Part shown: positions 58,644 through 64,000 of the stretch, piece by piece
Position numbering within the stretch: the first letter of the stretch is position 1
How the letters are laid out: each line of letters begins with the position of its first letter
DNA from: Polynucleobacter sp. SHI8
GTDB taxonomy: Bacteria; Pseudomonadota; Gammaproteobacteria; Burkholderiales; Burkholderiaceae
Assembly (NCBI RefSeq): GCF_027944005.1
Contig: NZ_AP027204.1
Span: 124,001-188,000, forward strand
DNA: 64,000 bases
Direction: 5' to 3'
Notes under the pieces: model-generated
Database searches by the model: none
Told to the model about the DNA's origin: nothing
Seen by the model: only the letters and a program-made list of their open reading frames with translations
Position numbers and translations under genes: made by a program

Positions 58644-59130
58644 TTCTTTTTAATAGTTTTTTTACTTCTTTATAGACTGGCGATTCCTCATCCATTTCCT
58701 TTAGTAACTTTTGCCAAGCCTCTTTACTCGCAGGACTCACTTCTAAAGGTTCGTGGTGAAGATACGCATCATCCTTTGAGGTTGATATGGGAGTCAGTTT
58801 TGGGGACACTTTTAAGTGAATTGCCTTGAGGGGAAAACCAGATTCTCGGAAATAATTTAATAAGCTAGGTAATTTATTTTTTAGTTTACTCACCAAGACC
58901 GCTTTTTGAGTCATTAACTTAATTTCGCCCGCGATGGTGATTTCACCTAAAGAGATTTCAGGGGCATATTGGACTAAGTCCATTTTTCCAAGAGCTTGTA
59001 CTAAAACCAACTGAAGTTCATAACGCTTTTGAATTTCATCAAAAATATGAGTGATAGGCCCCTCACTCGCACTTGGATCAAATAATTTAGCTATTTCGAG
59101 TGCTTCAGTGTTTTTTTTGAAATATGGCAT
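58636..59130 (-). CDS. DUF721/DciA-like protein
   Basis: A 164-residue protein of the DUF721 family, which includes DciA, the ancestral replicative-helicase (DnaB) loader or operator found in bacteria lacking DnaC. The fit rests on the N-terminal domain (about 1-110), with [31 protein letters not shown] and the alternating beta strands [29 protein letters not shown], and on its place between lpxC and secA, conserved in betaproteobacteria. The C-terminal part is charged. The assignment to DciA function is inferred. It diverges from secA with 106 bases between starts. Confidence 0.75.
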   Translation of the reverse strand: MPYFKKNTEALEIAKLFDPSASEGPITHIFDEIQKRYELQLVLVQALGKMDLVQYAPEISLGEITIAGEIKLMTQKAVLVSKLKNKLPSLLNYFRESGFPLKAIHLKVSPKLTPISTSKDDAYLHHEPLEVSPASKEAWQKLLKEMDEESPVYKEVKKLLKRIN

Positions 59131-59236
59131 AAGTCATTTGCAAGCAATACAATGGAGTAATAGGGTTTTAAGTACATTCTTTAGAAGCATTTCTATGAAT
59201 GATAAACTCATAAGTTAAATTTAATCTAAGAAAATT

Positions 59237-61999
59237 ATGGTATCAGGACTTTTAAAGAAAATCATTGGCAGCCGTAACGATCGTCTGCTCAAGCAATATC
59301 GTAAAACGGTCAACGAAATTAATGCCTTAGAAGATCAGTTTCAGGGTTTAACGGATGAGCAATTGCAGGCCAAAACCTTAGAACTCAAAGCGATGCTGGG
59401 TGAAGGTAAGACATTAGACGAAATTTTAGTTCCGGCATTTGCTTTAGTCCGAGAGGCCAGTAAAAGAACCTTAAAAATGCGCCATTTCGATGTTCAATTG
59501 ATTGGCGGCATGGCACTTCATCAGGGAAAAATCGCAGAAATGCGAACCGGTGAAGGAAAAACACTCACAGGAACTCTCCCAGTATTTTTAAATGCCTTAA
59601 GTGGCAAAGGCGTTCACGTGATTACAGTGAATGACTATTTAGCAAAGCGTGATGCTGAGTGGATGGCAACTATTTATCGATTTTTGGGTTTAAGTGTTGG
59701 TATCAATTTATCCCAAATGTCGCATGAAGAAAAGCAGCAAGCCTACAGCTCAGACATTACCTACGGCACGAATAATGAGTTTGGTTTTGATTATTTGCGC
59801 GATAACATGGTGCACGATATTGGGCAGCGGGTACAACGTGGCCTCAATTTTGCCATCGTCGATGAAGTAGATTCGATTCTGATTGATGAAGCCAGAACCC
59901 CCTTGATCATATCCGGACAAGCAGATGATCATACAGATGTGTATATCAAAATGAATGTCATTCCAGGATATTTGGACCGACAAATTGGTGAAGAAAAAGC
60001 CGATGGAACTGGAGTAGAGAAACCTGGTGACTATGTAATTGATGAAAAATCACAACAAGTGTTTTTGACCGAAAGTGGCCATGAAAAAGCCGAAAATATA
60101 TTAGTACAAATTGGCTTACTTAAAGATGGGGACTCTTTGTATGCCCCGCAAAATATTGCATTAATGCACCACTTGCTCGCTACGTTGCGGGCTCATACTT
60201 TATTTAATCGTGATCAGCATTATGTGGTTCAAGATGGCGAAGTAGTGATCGTTGATGAGTTTACAGGTCGTTTAATGACCGGCAGAAGATGGTCAGAAGG
60301 ATTGCATCAAGCAGTTGAGGCAAAAGAAGGTGTGTCGATTCAGAATGAAAATCAGACCATGGCAACGATAACCTTCCAAAATTATTTTAGGATGTATGCC
60401 AAGTTATCAGGTATGACAGGGACCGCCGATACAGAAGCGTATGAGTTCCAAGAAATTTATGGCCTTGAAACGGTTGTTATACCCCCTAATCGACTCAGTA
60501 AAAGAGCGGATAAGCACGACCAAATATATAAATCTTCTCAGGAACGATATAACGCAGTCGTTGCAGATATCAAAGATTGTTTTGAGCGAGGCCAGCCAGT
60601 TCTTGTTGGCACCACTTCGATTGAGAATTCTGAATTAATTTCAGCGATACTGAATAAAGAGAAATTAAATCATCAAGTATTAAATGCTAAACAGCATGCG
60701 CGCGAGGCAGAAATTATTGCCCAAGCAGGACGACCAAAGATGATTACGATTGCCACCAATATGGCGGGTCGCGGGACGGATATTGTGCTTGGCGGAAATG
60801 TTGAAAAACAAGCTGGTTTTATTCAATTAGATACGACTTTGACTGAGTCACAAAAGCAGAGCAAAGTTCAACAACTTGAAGATGAGTGGCAAAGCTTACA
60901 TGAGCAAGTAGTAGCCGCAGGTGGACTACATATTATTGGTACAGAACGACATGAAAGTCGCCGTATTGATAACCAGTTACGCGGACGATCAGGTCGTCAA
61001 GGTGACCCTGGATCATCACGTTTTTATCTATCTTTAGATGATGATTTATTGCGTATTTTTGCAGGCGATCGATTAAGAGGGATTATGGATCGTCTAAAAA
61101 TGCCTGAGGGAGAGCCTATTGAAGCCAATATGGTTTCTCGAGCAATTGAATCTGCGCAGCGTAAAGTTGAAGGACGAAACTTTGATATTCGCAAACAATT
61201 ACTTGAATACGATGATGTCGCCAATGATCAACGTCGTGAAACCTATAACCTCAGAAACCAAGTGTTGGAGGCGCAGGACGTCAGTATATTAAGCGAAAAC
61301 TTACGAGTCGATGTTTTCAATGAGGTTGTTCAACAATATGTTGATGAAGAAACATTGCCGGAGCAGTGGGATATCGCTGGCTTGGAGCGTGAGCTTGAAA
61401 GCGAATGGAGTATTTCTGTTCAATTAGCTCAAAAAGTCAATGATCAAGACCAGGTCGAAGTTGAAGATGTACAAGCTTGGGTTCAAGAGGCTGTTCAAGA
61501 GGCGTATTTGAAAAAGATTGATCAGGCTGATCGAACTTCCTTTACCGCGTTTGAGCGTTCAGTATTTTTGTATAGCCTTGACACCCATTGGCGCGAACAT
61601 CTAGCCGCACTGGATTATTTGCGACAAGGGATACACTTACGAGGATATGCACAAAAAGATCCTAAGCAAGAGTATCGTCGTGAGGCATTTGAGTTATATG
61701 CAGGGTTATTAGAGGCCATAAAAAAAGACATTACCAGAACGATTATGAATGTGCGTATTGCCTCAGCGGATGAGTTAAATCAAGCCACGGATGCGATTCA
61801 GGACGATTTAGAGAAATTAGGTGATGTTAAGTATCAGCATGCTGATGCTTCTAGCTCCAACCATGAACCTGAGGATGGTGCAGTGAGCGAACAAAAAATG
61901 AAGCCAATCATCAATACCGTACCTAAGGTTGGCAGAAATGAACCATGTCCTTGCGGAAGTGGTAAAAAGTTCAAGCAATGTCATGGAGCTCTCAGCTAA
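59237..61999 (+). CDS. secA: Protein translocase ATPase SecA
   Basis: Motor that drives preproteins through SecYEG. It has 920 residues. Walker A MRTGEGKT lies at 102-109; [16 protein letters not shown] and the [19 protein letters not shown] block (Walker B) follow. The second nucleotide domain contains [17 protein letters not shown] and the arginine finger region [20 protein letters not shown]. The C-terminal zinc motif [14 protein letters not shown] ends the protein and binds SecB. The ribosome site is weak, but the N terminus agrees with the family. It is divergent from the DciA-like gene; a terminator follows. Confidence 0.98.
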   Translation: MVSGLLKKIIGSRNDRLLKQYRKTVNEINALEDQFQGLTDEQLQAKTLELKAMLGEGKTLDEILVPAFALVREASKRTLKMRHFDVQLIGGMALHQGKIAEMRTGEGKTLTGTLPVFLNALSGKGVHVITVNDYLAKRDAEWMATIYRFLGLSVGINLSQMSHEEKQQAYSSDITYGTNNEFGFDYLRDNMVHDIGQRVQRGLNFAIVDEVDSILIDEARTPLIISGQADDHTDVYIKMNVIPGYLDRQIGEEKADGTGVEKPGDYVIDEKSQQVFLTESGHEKAENILVQIGLLKDGDSLYAPQNIALMHHLLATLRAHTLFNRDQHYVVQDGEVVIVDEFTGRLMTGRRWSEGLHQAVEAKEGVSIQNENQTMATITFQNYFRMYAKLSGMTGTADTEAYEFQEIYGLETVVIPPNRLSKRADKHDQIYKSSQERYNAVVADIKDCFERGQPVLVGTTSIENSELISAILNKEKLNHQVLNAKQHAREAEIIAQAGRPKMITIATNMAGRGTDIVLGGNVEKQAGFIQLDTTLTESQKQSKVQQLEDEWQSLHEQVVAAGGLHIIGTERHESRRIDNQLRGRSGRQGDPGSSRFYLSLDDDLLRIFAGDRLRGIMDRLKMPEGEPIEANMVSRAIESAQRKVEGRNFDIRKQLLEYDDVANDQRRETYNLRNQVLEAQDVSILSENLRVDVFNEVVQQYVDEETLPEQWDIAGLERELESEWSISVQLAQKVNDQDQVEVEDVQAWVQEAVQEAYLKKIDQADRTSFTAFERSVFLYSLDTHWREHLAALDYLRQGIHLRGYAQKDPKQEYRREAFELYAGLLEAIKKDITRTIMNVRIASADELNQATDAIQDDLEKLGDVKYQHADASSSNHEPEDGAVSEQKMKPIINTVPKVGRNEPCPCGSGKKFKQCHGALS

Positions 62000-62011
62000 C
62001 CTGCTCTTCAT

Positions 62012-62062
62012 CAGAGTTTCACTAAAGCATGCCTATAATTTAGGTAAACTCTGTAACTCTTT
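62012..62062 (+). terminator. Nested hairpin terminator after secA
   Basis: Outer stem CAGAGTTT (62012-62019) with AAACTCTG (62046-62053), inner stem CTAAA (62022-62026) with TTTAG (62039-62043), then CTTTTT at 62057-62062. It starts 12 bases after the secA stop and lies just before the argJ ribosome site. A TATAAT (62034-62039) lies in its loop. Confidence 0.7.
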
Positions 62063-62075
62063 TTAAGGTGAGCAC

Positions 62076-63302
62076 ATGGCAGTTAATCTTCCTCAATTAC
62101 AAGCATCTTCACTTCACGAAGTTCCCGGTATTCAGTTAGGGTATGCAATGGCTGGTATTAAAAAGCCAGGTCGTAAAGATGTTTTATTAATTACTTTGTC
62201 TGAGAATACTTCCGTTGCAGGCGTATTTACACTCAATCGCTTTTGTGCTGCTCCTGTACAAGTTTGTAAAGAACATCTGAGTACTGCCAACGGTATCCGT
62301 GCATTGATTATTAATACCGGTAATGCCAATGCTGGCACAGGTGAGACTGGCCTAAAAGATGCTCGAGCCACCTGTCAAGCCGTTGCGCAGAATCTTGGTC
62401 TACAGGAAAATCAAATTCTGCCATTTTCAACAGGCGTGATTTTAGAGCCATTGCCATTACAAAAAATCTTAACGGTATTACCGCAAGCGCAAATGGATTT
62501 AAAAGCGAATGCTTGGTTTGATGCGGCAAATGCAATTATGACCACCGATACACTACCCAAAGCTTACTCGCTGCAAAAAGACATCGAGGGTAAGACCGTA
62601 ACAATGACCGGTATCAGTAAAGGTGCCGGCATGATTCATCCGAATATGGCGACTATGCTCGGCTTTATTGGCACAGATGCTCAGGTCCCTCAGGCATTAT
62701 TACAAGAGCTTACCCAAGAAATCGCAGATTTATCGTTTAATGCCATTTCCATTGATGGCGATACCTCCACGAATGATTCTTTCATGATCATGGCTACAGG
62801 TAAAAGTGGACTCGTGATTGAAAGTAAAGAAAGTCCTAGCTATTCAGAGTTTAGAGCCATGCTTTTAGAGACTTCCCAGCAATTAGCGCAGCAAATTGTG
62901 CGGGATGGTGAAGGAGCCACGAAGTTCATGACTGTGCATGTCAAAGGTGGCAACAGCTTAGAAGAATGCAAATTGGTCGGAGAGGCAATTTCTCATTCAC
63001 CATTAGTAAAAACAGCTTTCTTTGCAAGCGACCCCAACTTAGGCCGCATTTTGGCCGCAATTGGTTATGCTGGGATTTTAGACCTCGATGTGAGTGGTGT
63101 ACAACTTTGGTTGGGCGATGTTTGGGTAGCTAAAAACGGTTGTCGTAATCCTGACTATGTAGAAGCTGACGGACAGCGCGTCATGCAAGAATCTGAGATT
63201 TTGATTACCGTAGATTTAGGTCGTGGAGCATTTGAACGTACAATGTGGACATGTGACTTTTCACATGAGTATGTTTCGATTAACGCGGACTATCGTTCTT
63301 AG
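62076..63302 (+). CDS. argJ: Bifunctional glutamate N-acetyltransferase / amino-acid N-acetyltransferase ArgJ
   Basis: Arginine-pathway enzyme that recycles the acetyl group from N-acetylornithine to glutamate. It has 408 residues. The self-cleavage site that makes the alpha and beta chains is Thr193 in [15 protein letters not shown], with the new N terminus TMLGF. Other signatures: [73 protein letters not shown] and [16 protein letters not shown]. Whether the acetyl-CoA activity is also present is not readable from sequence. AAGGTGAG lies 5 bases before the ATG; the DUF815 gene follows after 30 bases. Confidence 0.96.
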   Translation: MAVNLPQLQASSLHEVPGIQLGYAMAGIKKPGRKDVLLITLSENTSVAGVFTLNRFCAAPVQVCKEHLSTANGIRALIINTGNANAGTGETGLKDARATCQAVAQNLGLQENQILPFSTGVILEPLPLQKILTVLPQAQMDLKANAWFDAANAIMTTDTLPKAYSLQKDIEGKTVTMTGISKGAGMIHPNMATMLGFIGTDAQVPQALLQELTQEIADLSFNAISIDGDTSTNDSFMIMATGKSGLVIESKESPSYSEFRAMLLETSQQLAQQIVRDGEGATKFMTVHVKGGNSLEECKLVGEAISHSPLVKTAFFASDPNLGRILAAIGYAGILDLDVSGVQLWLGDVWVAKNGCRNPDYVEADGQRVMQESEILITVDLGRGAFERTMWTCDFSHEYVSINADYRS

Positions 63303-63332
63303 GAATCACTAGTCCACCAACCTAGTAAATTT

Positions 63333-64000
63333 ATGTCTGACAATTTGGAAAGATTATTAGGGCATTTGGAAGCTTTTTTTCCGAAGCCACTGACGCAAGA
63401 AGATTGGCGAACTGCAAAAGCTTTTAAATGGCAGCATCGTCAAAGTATTTTAGGTAGTGTAGGTTTTCTTAAGCCAATCAAACATTTGTCTGCAATATCC
63501 TTTGACGATTTGCAAGGTATTGAACGTCAAAAAGAATCCATCATGAACAATACCGGTCATTTTGTGGCTGGTAAACCAGCTAATAATGTTTTGTTAACCG
63601 GTGCTCGTGGAACTGGAAAGTCTTCCCTGATTAAAGCTTGTTTGAACTATTTTGAAAAAGATGGGTTAAGGCTTGTCGAGGTGGATAAAGAGCACTTATC
63701 CGATCTCCAAGATTTAACTGAACTATTGGCAACACGTCCAGAGCGTTTTATTGTGTATTGCGATGACTTATCTTTCGAAGAGGGTGAGGCAGGATATAAG
63801 GCCCTTAAATCAGCGCTCGACGGCTCTTTATCTGCTCAAGTAGATAACGTCTTAATTTATGCAACCTCCAATCGACGTCATTTACTCCCGGAATATATGA
63901 CTGATAACGAGTCCTATCGACATATGTCAGATGGAGAGATTCATCCTGGAGAAGTAGTTGAGGAAAAAATTTCATTATCAGAGCGTTTTGGATTATGGGT
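63333..64000 (+). CDS. DUF815-family AAA-like ATPase, 3'-truncated by the window edge
   Basis: The first 222 codons of a P-loop ATPase of family DUF815, common in betaproteobacteria beside argJ. Seen: an N-terminal region AFKWQHRQSILGSVGFLKPI, then LQGIERQKESIMNNTGHFVAGKPANNVLLTG leading into Walker A GARGTGKSS (90-98), Walker B FIVYCDDLSFEEGE, and YATSNRRHLLPEYMTDN. No function is established for the family. The ATG at 63333 is 30 bases after argJ and has no strong ribosome site. The remainder lies outside the window. Confidence 0.88.
   Translation, partial: MSDNLERLLGHLEAFFPKPLTQEDWRTAKAFKWQHRQSILGSVGFLKPIKHLSAISFDDLQGIERQKESIMNNTGHFVAGKPANNVLLTGARGTGKSSLIKACLNYFEKDGLRLVEVDKEHLSDLQDLTELLATRPERFIVYCDDLSFEEGEAGYKALKSALDGSLSAQVDNVLIYATSNRRHLLPEYMTDNESYRHMSDGEIHPGEVVEEKISLSERFGLW

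Noticed and set aside
1..64000. CRISPR array, insertion sequence or prophage
   Set aside because: No regularly spaced direct repeats, transposase or integrase frame, or phage structural gene was seen anywhere in the window.

Overview
The window looks like a chromosomal segment of a small-genome, AT-rich betaproteobacterium. The gene set and order (petABC-sspAB, hemA-prfA-prmC-grxD, mltA/apaG/rpe-trpEGDC, and the dcw cluster followed by peroxiredoxin, lpxC, a DciA-like gene and secA) are typical of Burkholderiales, and Polynucleobacter or a close relative is my best guess. This is inferred from gene content; no rRNA or other species marker is present. I found no transposase, integrase, prophage or CRISPR array. 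No gap between genes exceeds 300 bases.

Layout. 1-3.2 kb: truncated bioA, a membrane-anchored HtrA protease, a NIF3-family protein and mscL. 3.3-7.3 kb: the cytochrome bc1 operon petABC, a terminator, then sspA-sspB. 7.3-13.5 kb: accessory-looking stretch with tRNA-Thr(UGU), a TPR/GT41 glycosyltransferase, and a small catabolic cluster (cyclase-family hydrolase, TctC-type binding protein, divergent TetR regulator, BKACE/DUF849 enzyme). 13.6-17.7 kb: phasin, rmuC, and a type IV toxin-antitoxin pair (AbiEi/AbiEii) whose promoter is flanked by two matching inverted repeats. 17.4-25.6 kb (minus strand): grxD, prmC, prfA, hemA, ung, an M61 peptidase, dsbC and a UbiH-type hydroxylase. 25.6-38.5 kb: ychF, an FAD oxidoreductase, trpC-trpD-trpG-trpE-rpe (minus), apaG, an overlooked 37-residue membrane-protein gene, mltA with a coupled DUF3047 lipoprotein, an M20 amidohydrolase, a porin and a beta-hydroxyacid dehydrogenase. 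38.6-39.2 kb: coq7.

39.4-59.1 kb is a complete division and cell-wall (dcw) cluster: mraZ, rsmH, ftsL, ftsI, murE, murF, mraY, murD, ftsW, murG, murC, ddl, ftsQ, ftsA, ftsZ, then peroxiredoxin and lpxC, with a DciA-like gene opposite. From rsmH through ftsA almost every junction overlaps by 1-17 bases, so translation is probably coupled; a promoter with a three-repeat MraZ box precedes mraZ. The window ends with secA, argJ and a truncated DUF815 ATPase gene.

The most notable non-coding structures are the double AbiE operator (17158-17279), a pair of 12-bp motifs exactly 50 bp apart around the phasin promoter (13634-13695), a long two-tier hairpin between ftsZ and the peroxiredoxin gene (57101-57186), and the small membrane ORF at 32951-33064.
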